From Myxococcales bacterium (lineage in GTDB: Bacteria; Myxococcota; Myxococcia; Myxococcales; Myxococcaceae), in contig PMBV01000006.1 in NCBI GenBank assembly GCA_003153055.1, positions 428 through 6,741 of the forward strand: 6,314 nt of DNA. Direction: 5' to 3'. The number at the start of each line of letters is the position of its first letter. The stretch's first letter is position 1. Positions 1 to 6,028 of the stretch are shown here, one piece after another. A program made the translations under genes and the position numbers. Under the pieces are notes generated by a model, which was not told the DNA's origin, ran no database searches, and saw nothing but the letters and a program-made list of their open reading frames with translations.

Positions 1-363
1 CTCGTCCGAGTCGGAGTGCTGACGCCCGAGGAGGGGCGCGTCTTGGCCGGCGACATCTTCAACAAGGAGTTCCGCAAAATCGGAGACGACTGGACCAAGC
101 GGCCCATCACCCTCACCCTGGCTGGCTTGCAGAATGGCTCGGCCCCCAGCCCAAAGCAGCCTGGGGCGGAGTCGCTCCTCCCCAGTGCCAAGCACCTCAT
201 CGCCCTGCGAGAGGACCTCAGAGCCGAGGAGGAGCGCCTGGCGGATGGACGCCTGGAGCTGGCACGTCGCTACCTCGACGTGGAGCACGTGAAGGTGCCC
301 AGGGAGGAGTTCGACACCTGGCTCGACGGAGAAGGCAACCATGTGTCTGCCGCCCACAGCTGA
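1..363 (+). CDS. Phage portal protein, C-terminal part (5' end outside window)
   Basis: The frame is open from base 1, giving 120 residues before the TGA at 361-363. The GTG at 16 is probably not the real start, because the five preceding codons are open and read into the same domain. The visible start contains GVLTPEEGR followed by DIFNKEF and a W-x-K-x-P-I-T-L-T-L-A stretch. This resembles the C-terminal region of PBSX-family portals, where a 'GVLTPNE.R' segment lies near the end of the clip/wing region. The portal is the dodecameric ring at one capsid vertex through which DNA is packaged. The tail (about residues 65-95) is charged and probably a coiled helix rich in Glu, Arg and Leu. The following MuF-like gene starts inside it, the usual portal-MuF arrangement. 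The assignment rests on remembered motif similarity plus position; a terminase gene would be expected upstream. Confidence 0.75.
   Translation, partial: LVRVGVLTPEEGRVLAGDIFNKEFRKIGDDWTKRPITLTLAGLQNGSAPSPKQPGAESLLPSAKHLIALREDLRAEEERLADGRLELARRYLDVEHVKVPREEFDTWLDGEGNHVSAAHS
328..335 (+). promoter_or_regulatory. Shine-Dalgarno site for the MuF-like gene
   Basis: GGAGAAGG lies five bases before the ATG at 341, inside the last codons of the portal gene. It supports the ATG at 341 as the start even though this overlaps the portal by 23 bases. Confidence 0.6.
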
Positions 364-1420
364 GCGACTCCTCCTGCTGCACGAGGCCGGGCAGGCGGCG
401 GACCAGGTGCTCGAGGGCTTCCTCCGGCTGCCAGTCACCAAGGCCCTGGACCTTGGGTCGCCCGAAGGCTTCGACCGGGCCTCGGCCCTACTCGCCGCCC
501 GGCTCCGACGGGCCGTGGGGAAGGCCGACGCCGACGCAGTCAGGGCCGCGGTGGGCGTCCTCGATGTCGACTGGGCGAAGACGACTGCCGCCCAGAGGCG
601 CCGACTCGTCTCCCAGGCCATGGAAGCGGCGGGCCGAGCGACGGCCGTCATCCCGGCCCGCATCCAATCGCCCCTTGGAGACGCGGCCGAGTCGGTGGTG
701 GCGGCCACCCGGAGCCATGCGAGGCGCAGCCAGGGACTGGCCATCGGCGCCGACTTCAACGCCCTGGACAGGCGGGTGGCCGCCCACGTGGTGGCCACCC
801 AGGGCAACTTCGTCAGGGACGAATACGGCCGGCGCCTGGGCAGCCTCAGCGAGAAGGCCCGGGAAATCGTCGCCTCGGGGCTGGAGCAAGGACTTGGGCG
901 GGCCGACATCGCAGGCGAGCTCGAGCGGGCGGCCCGAGCAGCACTCGTCGAGCGCTCCCCATTCTACTGGGAGCTGGTGGCGAGCTCCTTCATCGGCCGG
1001 GGGCGCTCCTTCGCTCAGATGAGCAGCTACGCCGAGGCCGGCATCCAGCGGTACCGCATCGAGGCCGTCTTGGACGAGCGCACCACCCACATCTGCCGGT
1101 ACCTCCATGGGAAGAGTTTCGAAGTGGCCGATGCTCTTCACCGCTTCGAGCGCGTCGAGGGACTGGAGCAGCCGGAGGACATCAAGCTCGAGCTGCCCTG
1201 GGTGCGCGAGGGGCGCGACGCTGACACCGGGCGCACGCGGCTCTACGTGGAGGGTGGGTCGGGCAGGATGATGATCGCCGAAGTGACTCGCTCAGGCATG
1301 GGCACCCGTGACGACGCTGGAGACTTCCGGCCCATTGCGTCCGACCGAGGGCTTGCGGAGGCCGGAGTTGGCTTCCCTCCCTTTCACGCCCTCTGCCGAA
1401 GCAGCACCCTCTCTGCTTAA
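341..1420 (+). CDS. MuF-like phage head morphogenesis protein
   Basis: This 359-residue protein belongs to the MuF (SPP1 gp7 / Mu gpF-like) minor head proteins, which associate with the portal and reach the capsid interior in a few copies. The diagnostic parts are near the C-terminus: DERTTHICRYLHGKSF at residues 245-260 and GFPPFHALCRSSTL at 344-357, matching the family pattern 'DERTCxxCxxLxGxxF ... PPxHxxCRxT'. The N-terminal 240 residues are mostly helical, with many Ala, Arg and Glu, typical of the divergent part of the family. Two oddities: the first Cys of the usual C-x-x-C is Thr249, leaving H250, C252, H256, H349 and C352 as candidate metal ligands, and the two motifs are about 84 residues apart, which seems long. 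The insert (about 262-343) is charged and contains a W-V-R-E-G-R-D segment. The gene overlaps the portal by 23 bases. No ADP-ribosyltransferase or nuclease toxin domain is visible. Family call is secure; exact role is inferred. Confidence 0.85.
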   Translation: MCLPPTAERLLLLHEAGQAADQVLEGFLRLPVTKALDLGSPEGFDRASALLAARLRRAVGKADADAVRAAVGVLDVDWAKTTAAQRRRLVSQAMEAAGRATAVIPARIQSPLGDAAESVVAATRSHARRSQGLAIGADFNALDRRVAAHVVATQGNFVRDEYGRRLGSLSEKAREIVASGLEQGLGRADIAGELERAARAALVERSPFYWELVASSFIGRGRSFAQMSSYAEAGIQRYRIEAVLDERTTHICRYLHGKSFEVADALHRFERVEGLEQPEDIKLELPWVREGRDADTGRTRLYVEGGSGRMMIAEVTRSGMGTRDDAGDFRPIASDRGLAEAGVGFPPFHALCRSSTLSA

Positions 1421-1617
1421 GGCAAAGTTGATTGGAGTTGCGTCCCGAGAGCCGGGCAGCCGTGACTGTCTTGGCTGCGCTGCGCGCCGCGTAGCCGCTG
1501 GGCAAGGCCTTGTGGGGGGCCCGCGAAATTCCCCGGAAAAGGCAGAACAAATTCCCACGGCGGGCGTGTCCCCTCTCGCGGTGCGCCAGGGCTTTGCCAC
1601 CAGTGGAGGTCGACGTC
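1421..1617. other. Intergenic gap without a supported gene
   Basis: These 197 bases are the only sizeable gap in an otherwise overlapping operon. No convincing coding frame crosses it: the small-ORF frame has a TAG at 1492-1494, and the TTG start at 1510 lacks a ribosome site. A 6-bp inverted repeat (GCAGCC at 1456-1461 with GGCTGC at 1473-1478, 11-base loop) is present but has no T-run after it, so it is not an intrinsic terminator. I found no clear -35/-10 pair and no good sigma-54 GG-N10-GC site. The base composition is mixed, including a purine-rich part around 1536-1550. It could hold an untranslated leader or promoter for the downstream genes, but nothing in the sequence proves this. 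Confidence 0.5.
1605..1609 (+). promoter_or_regulatory. Strong Shine-Dalgarno site for the small ORF
   Basis: GGAGG is a perfect anti-SD complement, eight bases before the ATG at 1618. It is among the best ribosome sites in the window and is the main reason for calling the small ORF real and for placing its start at 1618 rather than at the TTG at 1510. Confidence 0.65.
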
Positions 1618-1812
1618 ATGTCCGAAACCGCGAGTCCGCACGAGCAAGAGAGCTCCACCCCAACACAGGGAACCCCCAAGGCTCCATCTGCGCCCTCGCC
1701 CTCGCGGAAGGACGGCAGCGTCAACCCCGTCGTGTGGCCGAAGGACATGAGCCCCCCCAGCGGGAAAAGCCCCGCCTGGGGGGCGGGCCGGGGGGCCATT
1801 CGACATGGGTAG
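1618..1812 (+). CDS. Small hypothetical protein with a WPxDM motif
   Basis: This 64-residue ORF has no family I recognise. The ATG at 1618 is chosen because of the GGAGG eight bases upstream. Residues 1-32 are low complexity (Ser, Thr, Pro, Glu) and probably disordered. Residues 37-45 hold a more specific segment, N-P-V-V-W-P-K-D-M, and the end is Gly/Arg rich. A similar W-P-M-D-L-N segment lies near the C-terminus of the scaffold-like protein, so this may be a small scaffold-related or capsid-binding peptide (inference). The stop overlaps the next start as ATGGGTAG (1805-1812), which suggests translational coupling to the methyltransferase-protease gene. The strong hairpin at 1753-1783 lies inside its coding sequence. 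It occupies the place between MuF and the protease where related phages often carry a small gene of unclear function. It could also be a leader peptide whose purpose is to control the downstream gene. Confidence 0.55.
   Translation: MSETASPHEQESSTPTQGTPKAPSAPSPSRKDGSVNPVVWPKDMSPPSGKSPAWGAGRGAIRHG
1753..1783 (+). other. Strong GC hairpin upstream of the methyltransferase-protease start
   Basis: CCCCCCAG at 1753-1760 pairs perfectly with CTGGGGGG at 1776-1783. CGGG at 1761-1764 pairs with CCCG at 1771-1774. One base (C1775) is bulged and the loop is AAAAGC. That gives 12 nearly all-GC pairs ending 21 bases before the ATG at 1805. No U-run follows, so it is not a Rho-independent terminator. Further G-runs follow at 1785-1787 and 1790-1795. 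The hairpin lies within the small ORF, so a translating ribosome would melt it. Confidence 0.6.
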
Positions 1813-3148
1813 CCGTCACGAAGCAGCCCTCGCCCGGGCCCGCGACGTCCTCGCGGACTTGGCCGAGCCGGTGGAGAAGACCATCTGGGGCTCCCCGGCG
1901 GGGAAGAAGCGCCTCGCCGACAGGCTGGTGGCGATGCTCCCCGCCCACAAGACGTACGTGGAGCCCTTCGCCGGCTCGGCCGCGGTGCTCTTCGCCAAGG
2001 AGCCCTCCCAAGTCGAAGTCATCAACGACGCGGACCCAGCCATCTCCGAGGCGTACCGGCTCCTCAAGAAGCTGACGCCGGCGGAACTCTCCTGCCTCAA
2101 GAAGAAGCCCTGGGTGGGCGACGAGAAGACCTTCAAGGGGCTCCTCGACGCGAAGCCCTCGAGCGACGTGGAGCGCCTGCACCGCTTCCTCTACCTGACA
2201 CACTTCTCCTACGGGAAGATGAGGGGCCGCAGCTTCAGCCCCTCCTCCGTCGGCGTGCAGGCCAAGACGGTGAAGCGCATCGAGCAATTCGCCCCCCGCC
2301 TCAAGAAGGTGAAGGTGTATGGCGGCGACTACGAGAAAGTCGTCCGGAAGTACGACTCCAAGGACACGGCTTTCTTCTTGGATCCGCCGTACCCCGGGTA
2401 CGACGTCGACGTCGGCGAGTCGGACTTCGACGAGGAGCGCTTCTTCAAGCTGCTCAAGTCGCTGAAGGGCAGATTCCTCATCACCTACGGCATCCGAGGC
2501 CGCTTCCCGGCCATGGTGAAGAATTCGGACTTCTGGGCCAAGCGCATCCGCACGCCCCGCACCATCTCCGCGATGCGAGGTGTGGGCGGCTCCTCGGTGC
2601 TGACTCAGTTGCTGGTGGCCAACTACGAGCCCACCACCAAGTCCATCGACGACTGGCTGTGTCCCCTCGACGAAGCCGACTTCGAGAAGCCCACGCAGCT
2701 CCTCAAGGGCGTGGACCCGAATGACGAGCGCTACGTCATGGGCATCGTCCTGGAGCCAGAGGTGGTGGACGCCCAGGGCGACATCTACTCCGTCGATGAA
2801 ATCCGCGAGGCCGCCCACCGCTTCATGGAGGAATTCGGGGGCCTAGGCCTCATGCACCGCATGCGCGTCAACGGCCAGGTGAAAGTGCTCGAGTCGTACC
2901 TCGCCCCCACCGACTTCACCGTGGGCGACGTCAACGTGCGCCGAGGCACTTGGATGCTGGCCGTGCGCATCCTCTCCGACGACTTGTGGGAGCGGGTGAA
3001 GGGCGGCGACTTGACGGGCTTCAGCATCGGCGGGACGGCGCGCCGTCAGCCCGAGCCGACGTCGGCGGCCACTCCACCTTCGACGGCAGGCGGAACCCCG
3101 CCGTCACCCGAGGCGCCTGACGCCCAGCCCCAGCCAGAGGCCGCATGA
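1805..3148 (+). CDS. D12-class DNA adenine methyltransferase fused to XkdF-like prohead serine protease
   Basis: This 447-residue protein has two domains. Residues about 30-275 are a D12-class N6-adenine methyltransferase: a P-A-G-K-K-R-L segment (31-37), the SAM-binding motif [12 protein letters not shown] (52-63), an acidic IND motif (73-75), the catalytic DPPY (193-196) and an NYEP end (273-276). No key residue is missing. Residues about 300-415 match XkdF-like phage serine proteases (herpesvirus-protease-like fold): [19 protein letters not shown] (308-326), L-M-H with candidate catalytic His351, E-S at 363-364, GTWMLAVRI (381-389) and GFSIGG (405-410) with candidate nucleophile Ser407. 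The last 37 residues are a Pro/Ala linker. The protease should cleave scaffold, capsid protein or itself in the prohead; the methyltransferase may protect phage DNA. The ATG overlaps the upstream stop and the TGA overlaps the scaffold start (ATGA). No strong SD precedes the start, which fits translational coupling. The target sequence is unknown. Confidence 0.88.
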   Translation: MGSRHEAALARARDVLADLAEPVEKTIWGSPAGKKRLADRLVAMLPAHKTYVEPFAGSAAVLFAKEPSQVEVINDADPAISEAYRLLKKLTPAELSCLKKKPWVGDEKTFKGLLDAKPSSDVERLHRFLYLTHFSYGKMRGRSFSPSSVGVQAKTVKRIEQFAPRLKKVKVYGGDYEKVVRKYDSKDTAFFLDPPYPGYDVDVGESDFDEERFFKLLKSLKGRFLITYGIRGRFPAMVKNSDFWAKRIRTPRTISAMRGVGGSSVLTQLLVANYEPTTKSIDDWLCPLDEADFEKPTQLLKGVDPNDERYVMGIVLEPEVVDAQGDIYSVDEIREAAHRFMEEFGGLGLMHRMRVNGQVKVLESYLAPTDFTVGDVNVRRGTWMLAVRILSDDLWERVKGGDLTGFSIGGTARRQPEPTSAATPPSTAGGTPPSPEAPDAQPQPEAA

Positions 3149-3960
3149 CAGCCACCACCAAGGACGCGGGCGAGGGCGTGCACCGCCTCGTCGACATGGT
3201 TGTCGAGGAAGTCTCCCTCGTTGACCGAGCCGCCAACAACCACCGCTTTCTCATTGTGAAGAGGGACGACGGGATGGACGACACCACCGAAGCCACGGCC
3301 GTGAAGGCCACCACCGACAGCGCCGACGACACCACCTCGGACGACGAGGACACCGAGACGGAGGACGACTCGCCCTTGGACGCCGCCATCGCCGCCCTGG
3401 AGAGCCTCACCGCCATCGTCGAGTTGCTGGGCTCTACCGGCGCGGGCGGGGCCGATGAGCGCCTGGCCTCCCTCGCGCAGCAGCTCCGCTCCACCGCCGA
3501 GGACGTCTTGAAGCACGCCGGGCTGGCCCCGACGCCCGACGAGGCCCCGGCCGTGGGCACCACCCCCGAAGGCAGCACCGCCACCACCACCAACTTCGCC
3601 GCAGACGTCACCGCGGCCAAGCAGGCCCTCGCTCGCCTGGCAGCCTTCGCCAAGAAGGCTGTACCCCCCGAGAAGCGTACGCCCGTGGCGCCGACCGAGC
3701 CGGCCGCGGCGCCCGCGCCGGTGGCCGAGGCCCTGGGGAAGTTGGCCGAGTCCTTCCAGGCACTCAACGAGACGGTGAAGGAGCAGCAGCAGCGCCTGGG
3801 CCGAGTCGAGAAGCACTTCGGGCTGCCCAACAGTGCTGCGCCTGCTGAGGCCGTCACCAAGGCCAAGCCCACCAACGAAGACGTCGGCTGGCCGATGGAC
3901 CTCAACCAACCCAAGGACAGGGAGAGCGTCGACAAGGCCGTCTCCTTCCACGACGTCTGA
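3145..3960 (+). CDS. Scaffold-like protein with an N-terminal protease-type [10 protein letters not shown] segment
   Basis: This 271-residue protein sits directly before the capsid gene, the usual scaffold position. Residues 12-40 ([19 protein letters not shown], then HRFLIVKR) resemble the strand that follows the catalytic serine in phage prohead proteases of the HK97/XkdF type. Residues 41-76 are very acidic (Asp, Glu, Thr). Residues 77-125 and 152-172 are helical. A Pro/Ala linker (173-193) leads to a predicted coiled coil at about 194-226 (L-x-x-x-F-x-x-L-x-x-x-V spacing). The C-terminus has WPMDLN (249-254) and ends S-F-H-D-V. Acidic, helical, low-complexity and coiled-coil parts are typical of scaffolds, which fill the prohead and are then degraded or released. 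An AGAGG four bases before the ATG and the ATGA overlap support the start. The scaffold role is inferred from composition and position; a direct partner role for the protease is the alternative. Confidence 0.65.
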   Translation: MTATTKDAGEGVHRLVDMVVEEVSLVDRAANNHRFLIVKRDDGMDDTTEATAVKATTDSADDTTSDDEDTETEDDSPLDAAIAALESLTAIVELLGSTGAGGADERLASLAQQLRSTAEDVLKHAGLAPTPDEAPAVGTTPEGSTATTTNFAADVTAAKQALARLAAFAKKAVPPEKRTPVAPTEPAAAPAPVAEALGKLAESFQALNETVKEQQQRLGRVEKHFGLPNSAAPAEAVTKAKPTNEDVGWPMDLNQPKDRESVDKAVSFHDV

Positions 3961-4005
3961 CGCCCCCTCCAGCCCCACCTCCTCTCCTTCCAAGCGAAAG
4001 ACGAC
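3961..4005 (+). promoter_or_regulatory. Pyrimidine-rich leader of the capsid gene, weak ribosome site
   Basis: The 45 bases between scaffold and capsid genes begin with a C/T-rich tract (3961-3991). Only a weak GAAAG (3996-4000) stands five bases before the ATG at 4006. A poor SD is unexpected before what should be the most abundant product. The pyrimidine tract might bind ribosomal protein S1 (inference). No promoter or terminator is visible. Confidence 0.3.
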
Positions 4006-4944
4006 ATGAGCTACCTCGACAACCGAACCATCCTCGAGAAGGCGGACCTCGCCCTGGCCGACTTGACGACTGGCGGCGGCCTCCTCCTCCCGGCCCAGGC
4101 GCAGAAATTCATGCGCCTCCTCATCAAGCAGTCCGTCCTGATGAAGATGGCCACCGTTACCCCCATGGCCTCCCCCAAGCAGCAGGTGTCGAAAATCCGC
4201 TTCGGCAGTCGCATCCTCCGGGCCGGCCAGGAAGGGACGGCGCTGGGCCCGGCGGACCGGGTGAAGCCGGACTTCTCCGAGGTGGAGCTCGACGCGCGCC
4301 TCTTCAAGGCCGAGGTGCGGATGTCCGACGAGGCCCTGGAGGACAGCATCGAGCGGGGCGAGTTGCGGCAAACCATCATGGAGATGATGGCCGAGGCCAT
4401 CGCCCGCGACATGGAGGAAGTGGCCATCAACGGCGACACCGCCTCCACCGACTCCTTCCTCGCCACCATGAATGGTGTGCTGAAGCAGGCCAAGAGTCAC
4501 GTCGTCGACGCGGGCGGCGCCAAGCTGACGAAGGACTTGCTCCGGGACCTCTTGAAGACGCTCCCCTCCGAGTACCTCCGGGACAAGAAGGCGATGTTCT
4601 TCTTCACCTCGGTCGATGCCGACTTGAGCTACCGGAACACCCTGGCCGAGCGGGCCACTGTGGGCGGCGACAGGTTCTTGGAGGACGACGCGCCGGTGCT
4701 GTACTCGGGCGTGCCGGTGCAGCCGATTCCTCTCTTCCCGGAAAACCTGGGGCAGACGGCGGACCGGACGGCCGTCCTCTTGTGCAACCCGAAAAACATC
4801 AACTTCGGCATCTGGCGGCAGATTCGCTTCGAGTCGTTCCGAGACATCTCCGAGGGCACGCTGAAAGTCGTGGCGACGCTGCGCTTCGACGTGAAGTTCG
4901 CCGAGGAAGGTGCCAGTGCCAAAGCAATTAACGTTCTTCTGTAA
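4006..4944 (+). CDS. Major capsid protein, HK97 fold
   Basis: This 312-residue protein forms the icosahedral shell. It has the general course of HK97-fold capsid proteins: an N-terminal arm with [15 protein letters not shown] (22-36), an extended-loop region around 60-100 with [12 protein letters not shown] (77-88) and [17 protein letters not shown] (93-109), a long spine helix at about 117-142 ending A-I-N-G-D, an axial domain, then [12 protein letters not shown] (235-246) and a C-terminal strand region [19 protein letters not shown] (258-276). The length is close to that remembered for PBSX XkdG, and there is no 100-residue delta domain like that of HK97 gp5, which fits the separate upstream scaffold. 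The next gene starts 15 bases after the stop. The start is the first ATG, which lacks a strong SD. I see no lysine/asparagine pair that would prove HK97-type crosslinking. Confidence 0.9.
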   Translation: MSYLDNRTILEKADLALADLTTGGGLLLPAQAQKFMRLLIKQSVLMKMATVTPMASPKQQVSKIRFGSRILRAGQEGTALGPADRVKPDFSEVELDARLFKAEVRMSDEALEDSIERGELRQTIMEMMAEAIARDMEEVAINGDTASTDSFLATMNGVLKQAKSHVVDAGGAKLTKDLLRDLLKTLPSEYLRDKKAMFFFTSVDADLSYRNTLAERATVGGDRFLEDDAPVLYSGVPVQPIPLFPENLGQTADRTAVLLCNPKNINFGIWRQIRFESFRDISEGTLKVVATLRFDVKFAEEGASAKAINVLL

Positions 4945-4959
4945 GGCAACCACACCCCC

Positions 4960-5388
4960 ATGGAAACCTACCTCGTTCGTCTCAAGCCCTTCGAGCCACG
5001 CCGGGGCTTCGTCCTGAAGCGCTTCACCTACGCTGGCATCAAGTTCTACGGGGGCCGCGGTTGGTACCGGGTGGAGAAGCCCGTCGCCGAGTACCTCCGC
5101 GCAGTCCGGACGGTGGCCGACGAGGCCCACTCGCCGTTGGCCTTCGACGTCTGTACCGAGGCCGAGGCCCGGGCGATGGAGGCCAGCGAGGCTGACTCGG
5201 CCAAGGAGAAGCGCAGCGCCTTGGATGACATCAAGGTGGCTCCGGCGCGGGCCTCGGCCTCGGGCACTGCCACCACCGCGGGCGCCGTCACCACCGGGGA
5301 CTTGCCCAAGCCCTCCACCGCCGTGCCGACGGCGATGCCCAAGGAGGAGGAGCGGGAGTCTCGCCGGGGCAAACGCGAGAGGGAGTGA
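4960..5388 (+). CDS. YqbF-like small phage protein with a low-complexity tail
   Basis: This 142-residue protein has a compact N-terminal part (about 1-75) that looks beta-rich: [13 protein letters not shown], then F-T-Y-A-G-I-K-F, then [19 protein letters not shown] and [12 protein letters not shown]. The pattern of a small strand pair, 'G-x-x-F-x-x-G-x-x-Y-x-V' and a short helix with L-R resembles the YqbF domain coded between capsid and connector genes in the Bacillus skin element. The position here is the same, which strengthens the call. The remaining residues (about 76-142) are Ala, Thr, Pro and Lys/Glu rich and end in a highly charged [11 protein letters not shown], probably disordered. 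It may be a capsid decoration or head-completion factor, but the function is unknown. The nearest SD-like bases (AAGG at 4943-4946) are 13 bases from the ATG, so initiation may depend on coupling to the capsid gene. Confidence 0.6.
   Translation: METYLVRLKPFEPRRGFVLKRFTYAGIKFYGGRGWYRVEKPVAEYLRAVRTVADEAHSPLAFDVCTEAEARAMEASEADSAKEKRSALDDIKVAPARASASGTATTAGAVTTGDLPKPSTAVPTAMPKEEERESRRGKRERE
5377..5385 (+). promoter_or_regulatory. Shine-Dalgarno site selecting the GTG start of the connector gene
   Basis: GAGAGGGAG ends four bases before the GTG at 5390. It lies in the last codons of the YqbF-like gene and decides in favour of a GTG start one base after that gene's stop, instead of the longer in-frame ATG at 5225, whose extra Pro/Arg-rich residues are an out-of-frame reading of the upstream gene. 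Confidence 0.6.
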
Positions 5389-5389
5389 C

Positions 5390-6028
5390 GTGTACGCCTC
5401 GGTCGATGACGCCCGCGCCGAGGGTGTGACGGCGGCTCAGGCCACCGACGCCCGGCTGGCCCTGGTGCTGGCCGAGGCGACAGCCCTCATCGACAGGGTG
5501 ACTGGGTGGTACTTCGAGCCGCGGGTGGCCACCTTGCGGCTCGACGGGCGTTGGGCGCCGTCCATTGAGTTGCCGGTGCCTCCCATTCGGGTGGACAGCC
5601 TCCTCGTCCATGGCGCCCCCCATTCCTTGGACCCCAATGACGTCGTCATTGTCGGGGCTCCAATCCAGCCGGGCTTCGACGGCCCGAGGGTGACGCTCCG
5701 CCATGGGCGGGTGTTTCCTCGGGGCCACGGCAACGTGGTGGTGACGGGGCTCTGGGGCTTCACCGAAAACGACGGGACTCCGGAGGGGCGCACGCCGATG
5801 GCCATCCGGCGCGCCTGCTTGCTCTTGGTGCTGCGGAACCTGGCGCCCATGGCCGACGAGGCCTCGTTCGAGGCGCGGACCCGGTGGCGCTTGGTGGAGG
5901 AGCGGACCCGCGAGCAAAGCTATCGGCTGGACCCATCCAGCCAGGGGGCCGCGCAGCTGACCGGCGAGCCCGAAGTCGACCGTCTCCTCGAGCCCTACGT
6001 GAGGCCCTCGCCATTGGGGGCTGCCTGA
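5390..6028 (+). CDS. Head-tail connector protein (gp6/YqbG-like)
   Basis: With the GTG start at 5390 the product is 212 residues. The N-terminus (V-Y-A-S-V-D-D-A-R, then ALVLAEATALIDRVTGWYFEPR at about residues 26-47) has the classic head-tail connector pattern of a short acidic start followed by a helix 'A-x-x-L-I-x-x-x-T-G-x-x-F'. The middle is strand rich (LPVPPIRVDSLLV; GNVVVTGLWGF), and the later part has a helix P-M-A-I-R-R-A-C-L-L-L-V-L-R, as in HK97 gp6 and SPP1 gp15-like adaptors. These proteins form a ring beneath the portal after DNA packaging and join it to the neck. The gene starts one base after the upstream stop, and its TGA overlaps the next ATG (TGATG). The C-terminal 35 residues are polar. 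The connector family is well supported; the subfamily is from memory. Confidence 0.8.
   Translation: MYASVDDARAEGVTAAQATDARLALVLAEATALIDRVTGWYFEPRVATLRLDGRWAPSIELPVPPIRVDSLLVHGAPHSLDPNDVVIVGAPIQPGFDGPRVTLRHGRVFPRGHGNVVVTGLWGFTENDGTPEGRTPMAIRRACLLLVLRNLAPMADEASFEARTRWRLVEERTREQSYRLDPSSQGAAQLTGEPEVDRLLEPYVRPSPLGAA

Noticed and set aside
453..1022. 189-residue frame inside the MuF gene
   Set aside because: It is an out-of-frame reading of the MuF gene, with a Trp/Pro/Arg/Ser-rich composition typical of GC-rich shadow frames.
1456..1478. Intrinsic terminator after the MuF gene
   Set aside because: The stem is only 6 bp with an 11-base loop and no T-run follows.
1753..1783. Rho-independent terminator before the methyltransferase-protease gene
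   Set aside because: The stem is very strong, but it is followed by G-rich sequence instead of T's and lies inside a translated ORF.
1308..2075. 255-residue plus-strand frame bridging the MuF end, gap and methyltransferase start
   Set aside because: Its product is Arg/Pro/Ser-rich low complexity and it overlaps well-supported genes on both sides in other frames. No ribosome site supports it.
1721..2818. 365-residue antisense open frame
   Set aside because: It is a complementary-strand shadow of the methyltransferase-protease gene, with a repetitive composition and no motif of its own.
3111..3148. -1 programmed frameshift fusing protease and scaffold
   Set aside because: The scaffold frame has a TGA at 3118-3120, so the shift would have to occur within 3121-3144, and no slippery heptamer is present. 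The ATGA overlap explains the junction better.
3145..3960. CRISPR, tandem repeat or toxin interpretation of the Thr/Asp and Ala/Pro-rich tracts
   Set aside because: The tracts are ordinary low-complexity coding sequence in a scaffold-like protein. There is no regular repeat unit with spacers and no toxin motif.
3046..5130. 694-residue antisense open frame
   Set aside because: It lies opposite the protease C-terminus, scaffold, capsid and YqbF-like genes. Its sequence is Gly/Val/Leu/His-rich without recognisable motifs, as expected when high GC3 removes stops on the other strand.
5225..5389. N-terminal extension of the connector gene from the ATG at 5225
   Set aside because: The added residues are a Pro/Arg-rich out-of-frame reading of the YqbF-like gene. 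The GTG at 5390 with GAGAGGGAG upstream gives a normal connector N-terminus.
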